Assembly: GCA_963738425.1 (NCBI GenBank)
Contig: CAVTWT010000037.1
Location: 31,859-95,858 of the forward strand
Direction: 5' to 3'
Origin: CADEEN01 sp963738425
Lineage (GTDB): Bacteria > Pseudomonadota > Gammaproteobacteria > Burkholderiales > Burkholderiaceae_C
Length of the DNA: 64,000 bases
The notes beneath the pieces were generated by a model. That model was not told where the DNA came from. It did no database searches and was given only the letters and a program-made list of their open reading frames with translations. Of this stretch, positions 1 through 8,630 are shown piece by piece (position 1 is the stretch's first letter; every line of letters begins with the position of its first letter). The position numbers and the translations under genes are program-made.

Positions 1-270
1 TTGATCGTGCCCGACGGTGCCCGCGTGGCCCTCTCCGACGCCGACATCACGGTGCTCGAGTGCCTGCTCGAAGCGGCCGGCGAGACGGTGACACGGGAGA
101 CGCTGTCCCAGCGCCTCGGCCGCGCCCAGGACGACGAAGGCGACAACGGCCTGAACGCGATCATCTACCGCCTGCGCCGCCGCATCGAGCGCGCCACGCC
201 GATGCTGGTGCCGCTGCAATCGCGCTCGCGCGTCGGCTACCTCTTCCGCGCGCCCTTGGTCGTGGCCTGA
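1..270 (+). CDS. Response regulator, C-terminal DNA-binding part (cut by window edge)
   Basis: The visible 89 residues form an OmpR/PhoB-type winged-helix effector domain: a beta-strand start, a helix with TVLECLLEA, a loop with ETVTRETL, the recognition helix NGLNAIIYRLRRRIE, and the C-terminal wing ending VGYLF. The receiver domain that would carry the phosphorylated aspartate lies left of the window, so the first base is not a real start. The gene converges with the histidine kinase on the other strand and their tails overlap by 34 bp. That kinase is a possible partner, but opposite orientation gives no operon support. Family assignment is firm; target genes are unknown. Confidence 0.8.
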   Translation: MIVPDGARVALSDADITVLECLLEAAGETVTRETLSQRLGRAQDDEGDNGLNAIIYRLRRRIERATPMLVPLQSRSRVGYLFRAPLVVA

Positions 271-3176
271 ACAGGTCGTTTGACCGCGTCGCTGGTGGCG
301 GCGCTCGGCTCCTTGGGCCGAACTGATCGCCGCTTGGGCGCTGCACGGCGCTCGGCAGCCGGTGCAGGCAGCGCGCCGCCGCCCTGCGCGATCCACAGCC
401 GCATGGTGGTTCCGGCTTCGCCGGTGCTGACGAGTTCTGCACGGCCGCCCTGCAGCTCGAGCACACGGCGCACGATGTACAGGCCCAGGCCGTGGCTGGC
501 GCGCCCGCTGGGGTGGCGGCCACGCGTGCCGCGCTCGAACAGGCGCGGCAGCAATTCGGGCTCGATCCCCGGCCCCTGGTCGATGACATCGAGCACCAGC
601 GCCAGCGGCTGGTCGGAGTCCGCCACGCGCAGCGTCACCGGTGAGCCCGGCGGCGAGTAGCGCAGTGCATTGGCCAGCAGGTTGCGCAGCGCCAGGCGCA
701 GCAGGCCCATGTCCATCGACGCGGTGCGCGTGTCGGCCACGCGTTCGATGTGCACACGTTCGCGCTCGGCCAGCGGCATGTCGCCCACGGCCACCGCCAA
801 CAGCGTGTCGACGTCGACATCGCTGTCCTGCCGCTTGGGGTGTTCGCTGCTGCCGAGCAGCGCCGCCACCGCCAGCGTGTTGTCGACTCCGGACATCACG
901 GCTTGCATCACGCTCTGGGCACGCTGCAGGCGCTCGGCGGCGTCGCTGCGCGAGCGCGGCTTGGCCAGCGCCGCAGCCGCGCTTTGCAACGCCGCCGAGG
1001 CGTTGTTCAGCGGCTGGCGAACCTCATGGGCGAGCACGTTGAGCATTTCGCTGCGCTCGGCCAGCAGCGCATCGAGCTCGGCGGCATAGCGCTCGACATC
1101 GGCGCGCTGCACCTGCTCGCGCTGCAATTCGGCGGTGCGCGCCAGCAGCTCGGTGACATCGTCGGTCACGACCAGCGCGCGCAGCGACCGGCCGCCTTCG
1201 TCGTACTGCACGATCGCCGAGGCCACGATGTCGAGCAGGCTGCCATCGCTGCGCCTGACCTGAAGCACGCCGCTGGTGTGGTGGCCGCTGGCCCAGAGCT
1301 GCTGCAACTCTTGCTGGCGCAGGCTGCGCGACTCGTCGGAGAAGAACTCCAGCGCGTGCCGGCCGATCACCTCCTCGCGCAGGTAGCCCATCGTCTCGAG
1401 CCAGCGGTCCGACACCGACAGCAACAGGCCGTCGATATCGATCGAGTGCATCATCGCCGGCGTCTGCTCGTACAACTGCAGCAACAGGCGGTTGTTGTCG
1501 CGCAGCGCCCGCTCGGCGTCGTGGCGCCAGGTGATGTCCTGGAAGGTGCCGAAGGCACGCACAGCACGGCCGTTGTCGAACGTGACCTCGCCGATCGCGC
1601 GCACCCAGATGTGCCGGCCCTGCGCGGTGACCATCGGCACTTCGATGTCGTAAGGCGTGCCCACCAGGGTCGCCAGCTCGAAGGCGTGCATGAGCGTGTC
1701 GCGGGCTTGTTGCGGGTAGAAGCTGATGGCTTCTTCGATGGTCGGCTTGTGACCGGGTTCGAGATCGTGGATGCGGCAGGTCTGGTCCGACCAGGTCAAC
1801 GTGTTGTCCAGCAGATTGACTTCCCAGCCGCCGATCCCGGCGACGCGGCCGGTGCGGTCGAGGAAGGCCTCGCTGTCGCGCAGGCGCGCTTCGCTGGCAC
1901 GGGCCTCGGTGACGTCTTCGACGGTGCCGACGTAGCCGGTGATCGTGCCGTTCTCCCCCAACACGGCCCGCGCCAGCGAACGCACCTGTCGCACGGTGGT
2001 GTCGTGTCGCTGCACGCGAAACTCCATCGCGAACTCGCGGTTGGCCTCGGCGCTGCGCTGCCACTCACTGGATACGGCGTCCCGGTCGTCCGGATGCAAG
2101 GCGCTGCTCCAACCCTCGCCCAGGCTGTGTTCGAGCGACAGACCAAAGATCGCCTGCCAGCGCGCATTGGTATAGGTGCAGTGGCCGTGCGCGTCGGTGT
2201 GAAAGACGCCCAGCGGCGAGGCGTCGGAAAGCGTGCGGAACTTGCGCTCGCTGTCGGCCAGGGCGCGTTGCGCCGTGTCCATCGCGCGCGCGTCCCACAA
2301 GTCCTGCGCCAATGCCACATAGCCCTCGACGGCGCCGTTCTCATTGCGCAACGGCACCAGCTGCACCTGCTCGTCGCGCATCCCGTTCGGGAACGGCACT
2401 CTGGCCTCGAACCGCTGCACCTGCCCCGCCAGCGCGGCCGCATGGCGTTCCAGGTGCTCGTTGAATGCCGTCTCGCCGATGACGGCCGACAGGTGCAAGC
2501 CGAGCAACGAGGCGGCGCTGCGGCCAGTGCGCTGCTGCATCGGCGCGTTGGCATAGGCGTTGCGCAGTTCGCGGTCCCACACCGAGACTGACATCGGCAG
2601 GCGGTCGAGGATGGCGCCGAGCGCGCGCACGTGGCCCGTCAGCTCCGACTCTACGGCACTCAGCGCGCCGAGTGCCTGGCCATGCGCGCGCTCGCGCAGC
2701 AACAGCGCCTGCACCACGGCCTGCGCCAACTCGCTGATCTGCAGGCACTGCGTTGGCGTCAACTGCCGCGGCACGCGGTCGATCACGCACAACGTTCCCA
2801 GGCGCTCGCCGCCGGGCAGCGTCAGCGGCGCACCGGCATAGAAACGGATGCCGGGCTCGCCGGTCACCATCGGGTTGTCGGCAAAGCGCGGGTCGGCGCG
2901 TGCGTCGGCCACGGTCATCAGCTCGCGCTCGAGGATGGTGTGCGCGCAGAAGGCCAGATCGCGTGGCGTCTGCTGCACTTCAGGCAGGCCGAGGTTGGCC
3001 TTGAACCACTGGCGCTGGTCGTCGACCAGGCTGACCAATGCGATCGGCGTGCCGGCGATCTGTGCGGCCAAGCGTGCCAAGCCGTCGAACAGCGGCTCAG
3101 GCGCCGAGTCGAGCACGTTGAGCGCCCGCAGGCGCGCCAGCCGCTGCACCTCATCGGGCGGCAAATGCGCCTTCAC
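237..3176 (-). CDS. GAF/multi-PAS sensor histidine kinase
   Basis: A 979-residue soluble sensor kinase with no membrane segments visible. Domains in order: GAF (about 20-160, typical LCVIDRVPRQLT end), four PAS-like domains (about 180-300, 310-430, 435-560, 565-690), then a HisKA dimerisation domain with LAHEVRQPLNNA and phosphoacceptor His717, and a HATPase domain with N-box LRNLLANALRYS, G1 DQGPGI and G2 GLGLYIV. A basic, Pro/Ala/Lys-rich tail follows. I chose the GTG at 3176 because it overlaps the ureG stop as GTGA; the longer open frame upstream is only a shadow of ureG. The coupling makes it the last gene of the ureEFG transcript. The signal sensed cannot be read from the sequence. No receiver domain is present, so a separate regulator is needed. 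Confidence 0.88.
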   Translation of the reverse strand: MKAHLPPDEVQRLARLRALNVLDSAPEPLFDGLARLAAQIAGTPIALVSLVDDQRQWFKANLGLPEVQQTPRDLAFCAHTILERELMTVADARADPRFADNPMVTGEPGIRFYAGAPLTLPGGERLGTLCVIDRVPRQLTPTQCLQISELAQAVVQALLLRERAHGQALGALSAVESELTGHVRALGAILDRLPMSVSVWDRELRNAYANAPMQQRTGRSAASLLGLHLSAVIGETAFNEHLERHAAALAGQVQRFEARVPFPNGMRDEQVQLVPLRNENGAVEGYVALAQDLWDARAMDTAQRALADSERKFRTLSDASPLGVFHTDAHGHCTYTNARWQAIFGLSLEHSLGEGWSSALHPDDRDAVSSEWQRSAEANREFAMEFRVQRHDTTVRQVRSLARAVLGENGTITGYVGTVEDVTEARASEARLRDSEAFLDRTGRVAGIGGWEVNLLDNTLTWSDQTCRIHDLEPGHKPTIEEAISFYPQQARDTLMHAFELATLVGTPYDIEVPMVTAQGRHIWVRAIGEVTFDNGRAVRAFGTFQDITWRHDAERALRDNNRLLLQLYEQTPAMMHSIDIDGLLLSVSDRWLETMGYLREEVIGRHALEFFSDESRSLRQQELQQLWASGHHTSGVLQVRRSDGSLLDIVASAIVQYDEGGRSLRALVVTDDVTELLARTAELQREQVQRADVERYAAELDALLAERSEMLNVLAHEVRQPLNNASAALQSAAAALAKPRSRSDAAERLQRAQSVMQAVMSGVDNTLAVAALLGSSEHPKRQDSDVDVDTLLAVAVGDMPLAERERVHIERVADTRTASMDMGLLRLALRNLLANALRYSPPGSPVTLRVADSDQPLALVLDVIDQGPGIEPELLPRLFERGTRGRHPSGRASHGLGLYIVRRVLELQGGRAELVSTGEAGTTMRLWIAQGGGALPAPAAERRAAPKRRSVRPKEPSAATSDAVKRPVQATTKGARKR

Positions 3177-3826
3177 GTCGTCAGCAATCCCCGTTGCTCG
3201 ATGAAACGCACGACCTTGTCCAGGCCCGAACCCAGATGCAGGTTCGTCATCACATAGGGCCGCCGGTCGGCATGGGCCGGCCGCATGCGCTGCGTGTCGG
3301 CTTCCATCACGGCCAGGTCGGCGCCGACATACGGCGCCAAGTCGGTCTTGTTGATGACGAGCAGGTCGCTCTTGGTGATGCCGGGGCCGCCCTTGCGCGG
3401 GATCTTCTCGCCGCCGGCGACGTCGATGACGTAGATTGTCAGGTCGCTCAACTCCGGGCTGAAGGTGGCGGCCAGGTTGTCGCCACCGGACTCGATGAAG
3501 ACGATGTCGGCATCGGGAAACTTTTCCAGCATGCGGTCCACCGCTTCGAGGTTGATCGACGCGTCCTCGCGGATCGCCGTGTGCGGGCAACCGCCGGTCT
3601 CCACGCCCATGATGCGTTCGGGCGCCAGCGCACCGGCCACGGTGAGCAGGCGCTGGTCTTCCTTGGTGTAGATGTCGTTGGTGACGACGACCAGGTCCCA
3701 GCGCTCGCGCATCGCCTTACAGAGCTTTTCGACGAGCGTCGTCTTGCCGGAGCCGACCGGCCCGCCGACGCCGACGCGCAACGGAGGCAGCTTCTTCGTT
3801 CGGCCAGCGATGGAGTGCAATGTCAT
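3173..3826 (-). CDS. ureG: Urease accessory GTPase UreG
   Basis: This 217-residue SIMIBI-class GTPase powers delivery of nickel to apo-urease within the UreD-UreF-UreG complex. A P-loop GGPVGSGKT lies at residues 22-30, the conserved nickel-binding ETGGCPH motif is present, and NKTD gives guanine specificity. Length is normal. The ATG overlaps the ureF stop as ATGA, and its own stop overlaps the start of the following histidine kinase gene as GTGA, so it sits in the middle of a translationally coupled series. All key residues are present, in contrast to the disrupted ureF and ureD. Confidence 0.97.
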   Translation of the reverse strand: MTLHSIAGRTKKLPPLRVGVGGPVGSGKTTLVEKLCKAMRERWDLVVVTNDIYTKEDQRLLTVAGALAPERIMGVETGGCPHTAIREDASINLEAVDRMLEKFPDADIVFIESGGDNLAATFSPELSDLTIYVIDVAGGEKIPRKGGPGITKSDLLVINKTDLAPYVGADLAVMEADTQRMRPAHADRRPYVMTNLHLGSGLDKVVRFIEQRGLLTT

Positions 3827-4504
3827 GAACGGAACAGCCTCGAGTATTGGGTTTCGTGTTGCGACGAACGGATGGCCAGCAGCGGTGCGAAGGCCTGGCG
3901 CTGCCCGTCGCCGAGTGTGAGCGCGGTTTGTGCCAGTGGCGCCAATTCTTGCGCCAAGTGCGCCAGGATGCGCTGGCCGGCGCTCTGACCCAGCGGCACC
4001 GACTTCAACGCCGCCTGCACCTGGTTCTCGGCCCAGGAAAAACCGTAGGCCAGCAGCGACTCGTGCGCGGCCGCGCCGGTTTGCTCTGCAGCGAGCGCGA
4101 AGGCCATCGGCCAGGTGGGCGATGGCGACAGCGCGGCGAGGATGGCCACACGCTCGTCATCGGGCGTTTGCTGGCGCAGCCACTCGAGCATCGAGCGGCC
4201 CATCTGTTCGGTCTGCGCGCGCAGTTCGCGCGACTCGCGGGTGACTCAGCATCCAGGTGTTGAGCTCGGTGATGCGGGGCGCGTCGTGCTGAGACCAGGC
4301 AGCGTGGGCCGCGGCCACGAGCGGCAGGTCAGCGCGCGCCAGGCTCAGGTGCAGTTGATCGCGCAGCCACAACAGCGCGCTCGGCTCGTCGTGAACGAGG
4401 GTCGCTTCGACCGCCGCTTCGAGCACGTCCGAATAACTGAAGCCGCCCACTGGCAGCGCGGGTGATGCCAGCCGCATCAGGCCGAGCAGGGCAGCCGCTT
4501 GCAT
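3823..4504 (-). pseudogene. ureF: Urease accessory protein UreF, frameshifted
   Basis: UreF bridges UreD and UreG during nickel insertion. The N-terminal part starts at ATG 4504, overlapping the ureE stop as ATGA, and shows the family signature SPALPVGGFSYSDVLE. It runs in frame to LNTWMLSH near 4245 and then drifts into nonsense. The C-terminal part continues in another frame with RESRELRAQTEQMGRSMLEW and ends at 3823, again overlapping the next gene. Removing one base from the CCC run (minus strand) at 4239-4241 restores a continuous 226-residue UreF of normal length. So the gene is either inactivated by a +1 insertion or the base is a sequencing error. Identity is certain; functional state is open. 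Confidence 0.9.
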
Positions 4505-5010
4505 CAGTGCGGGTGGTGATCGTGATCGTCGTGGGCGTGACCGTGGTGAGCGTGCGCGGCCGCGTACGCCCCGCCTTCCGGCTCGAACGGTGCCTGCACT
4601 TCGCGCACGATCAGGTGCATCGATCGCAGCATGTCGGCGAGCACCGGGTCCGGTTCGAGCTGCAGGTGATCGGGCTTGACCTCGAGTTGCACATGCCGGT
4701 TGCCCAGGTGGTATGCCGCACGCGGCAGATCGGCTGGGCCGCCATGCTCGCCGCAGGCCGTGACGCGCAGCACCGCTTGCGGCGCCGCGATGACCCGAAT
4801 CAGCGCGCCGTCCTCGGCGACGAGCACATCGCCACCACGCACAACGCTGCCGCGCGGCAGGAACACGCCGAGCGCGCGGCCGGTGGAATCTGTGGTGTCG
4901 AAGCGGCTCTTCTGCCGCACGTCCCAGTCGAGCTCGACGCTGGCGGCGCGCTTGAGCAGGACTGCGGCCAGGCCGCGTCCACCAGGGATGAGTTTGTTCA
5001 CGCTGAGCAT
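4504..5010 (-). CDS. ureE: Urease nickel metallochaperone UreE
   Basis: This 168-residue protein brings nickel to the UreDFG complex. The N-terminal peptide-binding domain and the central metal-binding domain (RVTACGEHGG, then YHLGNRHVQLEV) are recognisable, with the conserved metal-site His in GNRHV. The C-terminus is a His/Asp-rich nickel-binding tail (HAHHGHAHDDHDHHPH). It is the first gene of the leftward block ureE-ureF-ureG-kinase, and its stop overlaps the ureF start. It is separated from ureABC by about 6.5 kb, which is unusual because these genes are normally contiguous in this group. Confidence 0.96.
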   Translation of the reverse strand: MLSVNKLIPGGRGLAAVLLKRAASVELDWDVRQKSRFDTTDSTGRALGVFLPRGSVVRGGDVLVAEDGALIRVIAAPQAVLRVTACGEHGGPADLPRAAYHLGNRHVQLEVKPDHLQLEPDPVLADMLRSMHLIVREVQAPFEPEGGAYAAAHAHHGHAHDDHDHHPH

Positions 5011-5047
5011 GGCGTCCTGACTTGCAGTGGCGTGGAGCGGCAGTTAG

Positions 5048-5063
5048 TATAACGAACGTTATA
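5048..5063. promoter_or_regulatory. Palindromic operator ahead of abrB-doc
   Basis: TATAACG-AA-CGTTATA is a perfect 7-bp inverted repeat in an AT-rich patch within GC-rich DNA. It lies directly before the GGAGG ribosome site (5066-5070) of the antitoxin gene and 38 bp before the divergent ureE start. Toxin-antitoxin antitoxins usually repress their own promoters at such palindromes. The role is inferred from position and symmetry. Confidence 0.6.
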
Positions 5064-5076
5064 ACGGAGGCGCGCC

Positions 5077-5301
5077 ATGACCGCATTGAAACTCACGCAG
5101 ATCGGCAACTCGGTCGGCGTCATCCTGCCCAAGGAAGTGCTGGCGCGCCTGAAGCTGGAAAAGGGCGACACGGTGTTCGTCACCGATGCGGCCAATGGGG
5201 TGATGTTGACGCCTTATGACCCGGCGCTCGATGCGCAGCTCGATGCCGGACGTGAGTTCATGCGCGAGTACCGCGACACGTTTCATCAGCTCGCGAAATG
5301 A
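5077..5301 (+). CDS. AbrB/MazE-type antitoxin
   Basis: This 74-residue protein has the swapped-hairpin AbrB/MazE DNA-binding fold: KLTQIGNSVGVILPKEVL followed by LKLEKGDTVFVTD. The acidic/aromatic C-terminal stretch from about residue 48 would be the toxin-binding tail. A strong GGAGG site precedes the ATG, and a perfect palindrome lies just upstream. The stop overlaps the start of the Doc toxin as ATGA, so the two are translationally coupled. Function as antitoxin is inferred from fold plus pairing. Confidence 0.9.
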   Translation: MTALKLTQIGNSVGVILPKEVLARLKLEKGDTVFVTDAANGVMLTPYDPALDAQLDAGREFMREYRDTFHQLAK

Positions 5302-5687
5302 ACGTTGCCTGGCGCTGGGTTGACCGGCGCGCCCTGGTGCTGCTCCACGACGAAAGCCTGGCCGAGCATGGCGGCGCCAGCGGCCTGCGCGACGAGGGGC
5401 TGCTGGAGTCGGCGCTGGCCCGGCCCCTCAACCTGGCTGCCTACGGTTCACCCGACGTTCACGCATTGGCCGCCGCCTATGGCGTCGGACTGGCCAAGAA
5501 CCACCCCTTCGTCGATGGCAACAAGCGCGCCGCATTCCTTGCCGTCGGCATGTTTCTCGTTCTCAATGGATGGCGGCTGACAGCGCCGCAGGCGGATGCA
5601 ACGCTGACCATGCTCGCCGTTGCCGCGGGCCAGATGGACGAGGTGGCGTTTGCCCACTGGCTGCGCCAGCACAGCCGCGCGCGCTGA
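5298..5687 (+). CDS. Death-on-curing (Doc/Fic) family toxin
   Basis: The 129-residue product matches the length of phage P1 Doc. The signature HPFVDGNKR occupies residues 69-77; the Lys where Fic AMP-transferases have Gly is the mark of Doc kinases, which phosphorylate elongation factor Tu. An N-terminal LRDEGLLESALARP stretch is also typical. The start overlaps the antitoxin stop by 4 bp. Doc usually pairs with a Phd antitoxin; here the partner is AbrB/MazE-like. The catalytic residues are intact, so an active toxin is likely. Confidence 0.9.
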   Translation: MNVAWRWVDRRALVLLHDESLAEHGGASGLRDEGLLESALARPLNLAAYGSPDVHALAAAYGVGLAKNHPFVDGNKRAAFLAVGMFLVLNGWRLTAPQADATLTMLAVAAGQMDEVAFAHWLRQHSRAR

Positions 5688-5796
5688 TGCGTCACCGCGG
5701 CGTTTCACGCCGCCAGCCGTCGATTCGTCGCAAACCGGCCCTGCGGCAGCTCGGCTGCGCCCAATATCGCGCCACTGACTTCAAGGAGTGCCTGCG

Positions 5797-6135
5797 ATGA
5801 ATCCGATCCGTGACCTCGGCCGTGCCGTGACGATGCCCTTCAAGGCCCTTTTCGTTGTCGGCTTGTGCGCTCTCATCAACGCCATGACCTCACCCGGCCA
5901 CTGGTGGTTCCAGTGGGTGGCGCTCGGTATGGGCATTGCCACCGTCGTCGCCCTGGCCAAGGGCCTGCGCACGGCGCTCGTGCTGGCCGTGGTCGCCGTG
6001 GCCGGCTGGTGGCTTTACCGCCGCTATGGCGCCGCAGCCCGCGACAGCTTTGCACAGTGGGCTGCCGGCGCGCAGCCGCGCGCGGCCGATGTCTTGCGCC
6101 GCGTCATGTCATTGCCGCCGCAGCCGCTGCACTGA
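5797..6135 (+). CDS. Small two-helix membrane protein, unknown function
   Basis: A 112-residue protein starting at ATG 5797, eight bases after AAGGAG (5783-5788). The first hydrophobic span covers about residues 14-32 (FKALFVVGLCALINAM) and a second, longer region about 40-72 ends in WWLYRRYG, giving two or three membrane helices with a positively charged boundary. The remaining C-terminus is amphipathic and short. I do not recognise a family with certainty; similar small proteins of unknown function are common in Burkholderiales. It is followed 34 bp later by the metallo-beta-lactamase/rhodanese gene on the same strand. Confidence 0.6.
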   Translation: MNPIRDLGRAVTMPFKALFVVGLCALINAMTSPGHWWFQWVALGMGIATVVALAKGLRTALVLAVVAVAGWWLYRRYGAAARDSFAQWAAGAQPRAADVLRRVMSLPPQPLH

Positions 6136-6169
6136 AGCGCGCGCCCGCGCAATACTCGGCCTTCGGGCC

Positions 6170-7243
6170 ATGCTGATCTTTCGCCAACTCTTCGACGCCA
6201 CGTCGTCGACCTACACCTACCTGCTCGGCGATGCGCAGAGCGGGCAAGCGCTGCTGATCGATCCGGTGTTCGAGCATGTGCGCCGTGACAGCGCCTTGCT
6301 GCGGGAGCTCGGCCTGGCGCTGGTAGCGACGCTGGAGACGCATGTGCATGCCGACCATGTGACCGGCGCGTGGTTGCTGCACCGGCGCACCGGCAGCCGC
6401 ATCCTCGGCAGCGCCGACGGCGGCGCGCAAGGCCTGCACCAGAGCTTGACGCATGGCGACCAGGTGGCCTTCGGTTCGCGGTACGTGCAGGTGCGCGCCA
6501 CGCCCGGGCACACCAGCGGCTGCCTGACGTTCGTTCTCGACGACGAGAGCCGGGCCTTCACCGGCGACGCCTTGCTGATCCGCGGCTGCGGACGCACCGA
6601 TTTCCAGCAGGGCAGTGCCGAGCGCTTGTACCGATCGGTGCAGGCTCAGATCCTGTCGCTGCCGCCGCACTGCCTGCTCTACCCAGGCCACGACTACAAG
6701 GGCCTGACCGTCAGCAGCGTCGAAGAAGAGCGGCGCTTCAACCCGCGTGTCGGCGGCAGCAGCAACGAGGCCGACTTCACCGGCTACATGAACCACCTCG
6801 GCCTGCCGCATCCCAAGCTGATGGACATCGCGGTGCCGGCCAACCTGCGCTGCGGCGAACCGGCGAGCCCGGCGCTGCTGCCCGAGGAGCCGACCTGGGC
6901 TGCGCTGGTCTGGACCTTTGCCGGCCTGTGGGAGATCCAGCCGCAGGCGCTGGAAGACGCAGGCCCCGAGGTGCAGATCGTCGATGTGCGCGAGCCCAGC
7001 GAGTTCACCGGCCCGCTCGGACACATCGGCGGCGCGACGCTGATCCCGCTGGCCGAGTTGCAGGCCCGGCTGGGCGAACTCGACCCCGCGCGCCCGGTGG
7101 TGACCGTGTGCCGCTCGGGCACGCGCTCGGCGCAAGCGGCGGTGCTGCTCGGCAAGTCCGGCATGACGCAGGTCGCCAACCTGGCTGGCGGGATGCTGCG
7201 TTGGCGTGCTGCCGGTCACGCGGTGCAAGGCGGCGCGGCCTGA
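6170..7243 (+). CDS. Persulfide-dioxygenase-like MBL fold fused to rhodanese
   Basis: The 357-residue protein combines two sulfur-metabolism domains. Residues 1-240 are an ETHE1-type metallo-beta-lactamase with the iron-binding motif THVHADH (His58, His60, Asp62, His63), then ATPGHTSGC, FTGDALLI and YPGHDY. Residues 260-357 are a rhodanese with active-site loop CRSGTRS (Cys314). Such fusions oxidise glutathione persulfide and transfer the sulfane sulfur, detoxifying hydrogen sulfide. ATG 6170 starts the conserved MLIFRQLFD. The next gene follows on the same strand after 59 bp. Domain calls are strong; substrate is inferred from the family. Confidence 0.88.
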   Translation: MLIFRQLFDATSSTYTYLLGDAQSGQALLIDPVFEHVRRDSALLRELGLALVATLETHVHADHVTGAWLLHRRTGSRILGSADGGAQGLHQSLTHGDQVAFGSRYVQVRATPGHTSGCLTFVLDDESRAFTGDALLIRGCGRTDFQQGSAERLYRSVQAQILSLPPHCLLYPGHDYKGLTVSSVEEERRFNPRVGGSSNEADFTGYMNHLGLPHPKLMDIAVPANLRCGEPASPALLPEEPTWAALVWTFAGLWEIQPQALEDAGPEVQIVDVREPSEFTGPLGHIGGATLIPLAELQARLGELDPARPVVTVCRSGTRSAQAAVLLGKSGMTQVANLAGGMLRWRAAGHAVQGGAA

Positions 7244-7302
7244 CACCGCGATGGCCTGCGGGCCGGGCATGATGGGGCTTGCAAGCCAGCCCATCACACG
7301 CC

Positions 7303-8118
7303 ATGACTTACGAAACACTCACCGTCACGCTCGACGAGGCCATCGCCACGGTGCGACTGGCCCGGCCCGACAAGGCCAACGCGATGAACCTCGCGATGTG
7401 GCACGACATCCGGCGTGCCTTCGAGTGGATCGACGGCACGCCGGCAGCACGCGTGGCCGTGCTCGAAGGCGAGGGCAAGCACTTCTGCGCGGGCATCGAC
7501 CTGCAGATGATGGCCGGCCTGTTGCCGCAGGTCCACGACGACTGCGACGGCCGCACGCGCGAGGCGCTGCGCCGCGTCATCCTCGATCTGCAGGACACGC
7601 TGACCAGTCTCGAGCGCTGCCGCAAGCCGGTGCTGGCCGCCGTGCACGGCGTCTGTGTCGGCGGCGGGGTCGATCTGATCTGCTGCGCCGACATGCGTTA
7701 CGCCGCGGCCGACGCGCAGTTCGTCATCAAGGAGATCGACCTCGGCATGGTGGCCGACGTCGGCACGTTGCAGCGCCTGCCCAAGCTGATCGGTGGGCAG
7801 GGCCTGGTGCGCGAGCTGGCCTTTACCGGGCGTGCGGTCGATGCCGCCGAGGCCAAGGCGATCGGCCTCGTCAACCGCGTCTTCGATTCGCCCGAGACGT
7901 TGCAAGCAGGAGTGCGTGAGATCGCAGCGGCGATCGCCGCCAAATCGCCGCTGGCCATCCGCGGCATCAAGGAGATGCTGAACTACAGCCGCGACCACAG
8001 CGTGGCCGATGGCTTGAACCAAGTGGCGACGTGGAACGCCGCGATGCTGTTGTCCGACGATCTGACGGCGGCGGTGACCGCTGCGCAACAGCGCCAGCCG
8101 GTGCACTTTCGCGATTGA
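7303..8118 (+). CDS. Dienoyl-CoA isomerase-like crotonase
   Basis: A 271-residue crotonase-superfamily protein with the CoA-binding and oxyanion motifs KHFCAGIDLQMM and HGVCVGGGVDLICC. The segment IKEIDLGMVADVGTLQRLP carries Glu144 and Asp152, the acidic pair used by delta(3,5)-delta(2,4)-dienoyl-CoA isomerases (ECH1 type), and differs from simple enoyl-CoA hydratases, which have Glu instead of the Asp. It probably isomerises dienoyl-CoA in unsaturated fatty-acid beta-oxidation. ATG 7303 was chosen because the family sequence begins there. Confidence 0.82.
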   Translation: MTYETLTVTLDEAIATVRLARPDKANAMNLAMWHDIRRAFEWIDGTPAARVAVLEGEGKHFCAGIDLQMMAGLLPQVHDDCDGRTREALRRVILDLQDTLTSLERCRKPVLAAVHGVCVGGGVDLICCADMRYAAADAQFVIKEIDLGMVADVGTLQRLPKLIGGQGLVRELAFTGRAVDAAEAKAIGLVNRVFDSPETLQAGVREIAAAIAAKSPLAIRGIKEMLNYSRDHSVADGLNQVATWNAAMLLSDDLTAAVTAAQQRQPVHFRD

Positions 8119-8151
8119 TCGCGCACCGGCGTTGAGTCGAGGGCAAGCCCC

Positions 8152-8391
8152 TCAGCGCGTTGCTGCAGCCTCGTGGGCGCGCTCGTGGCGATCGGCCGCC
8201 GCGTACAGATCACTGGCGAAACCGGGGTCCGACTTGCGATAGCTGTCGGCCAGCGCGCGCACGTCGGCAAGCTCTTCAGCCATGCTGCGTGGCGCGGGCG
8301 CCGCCTTCTGGGTTGCCGCTTGCCAGACTTGGCGGCAGCGATCGAGAAAAAACTGAGTGGCGCTCGGCGCCAGGGTCATGATCGGTGTCAT
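8152..8391 (-). CDS. Small hypothetical protein (79 aa)
   Basis: The ATG at 8391 is preceded by a strong AAGGAAGGAA ribosome site. The product is soluble and helical, with an N-terminal FFLDRCRQVWQAA stretch, a flexible KAAPAPRS linker, then an acidic amphipathic helix (MAEELADVRALADSYRK) and a His/Glu/Ala tail. No family is recognised with confidence. It is the third gene in a row of three tiny leftward genes (8740 to 8152) upstream of the broken LysR gene. Confidence 0.6.
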   Translation of the reverse strand: MTPIMTLAPSATQFFLDRCRQVWQAATQKAAPAPRSMAEELADVRALADSYRKSDPGFASDLYAAADRHERAHEAAATR

Positions 8392-8405
8392 CGTGATTCC
8401 TTCCT

Positions 8406-8630
8406 TCAATGACTGGTGTCGTAGAGGCTCGCTTCGCGCAGTTGCTGCGCAAGCTCGGGGTCGTGCTGCTCCCAGCGCTCCGCCAGCAGTCGCAGTTCGT
8501 GCGACGCGCGGCGTTGGCCACTGGTTTCGAGTGCGCGCCAGATCGATTGACCAATCACTTGCCACAGCGTCGGCGTCTGCCGCTTGTAGGGCGATTTGGC
8601 GGACGGCATCCGCAGGCCGAGGGCGCTCAT
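8406..8630 (-). CDS. Small hypothetical protein (74 aa)
   Basis: Starts at ATG 8630 behind GGAGGT, overlapping the stop of the preceding 37-codon gene as ATGA. The protein is basic at the N-terminus (SAKSPYKRQ) and then helical, with WQVIGQSIWRALETSGQRR and an acidic ERWEQHDPELAQQLRE end. The layout (Trp-rich helix, then RRASHELRLL) faintly resembles DUF1127/YjiS-like small proteins, but this is a weak impression. It is translated together with its two tiny neighbours. Confidence 0.55.
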   Translation of the reverse strand: MSALGLRMPSAKSPYKRQTPTLWQVIGQSIWRALETSGQRRASHELRLLAERWEQHDPELAQQLREASLYDTSH

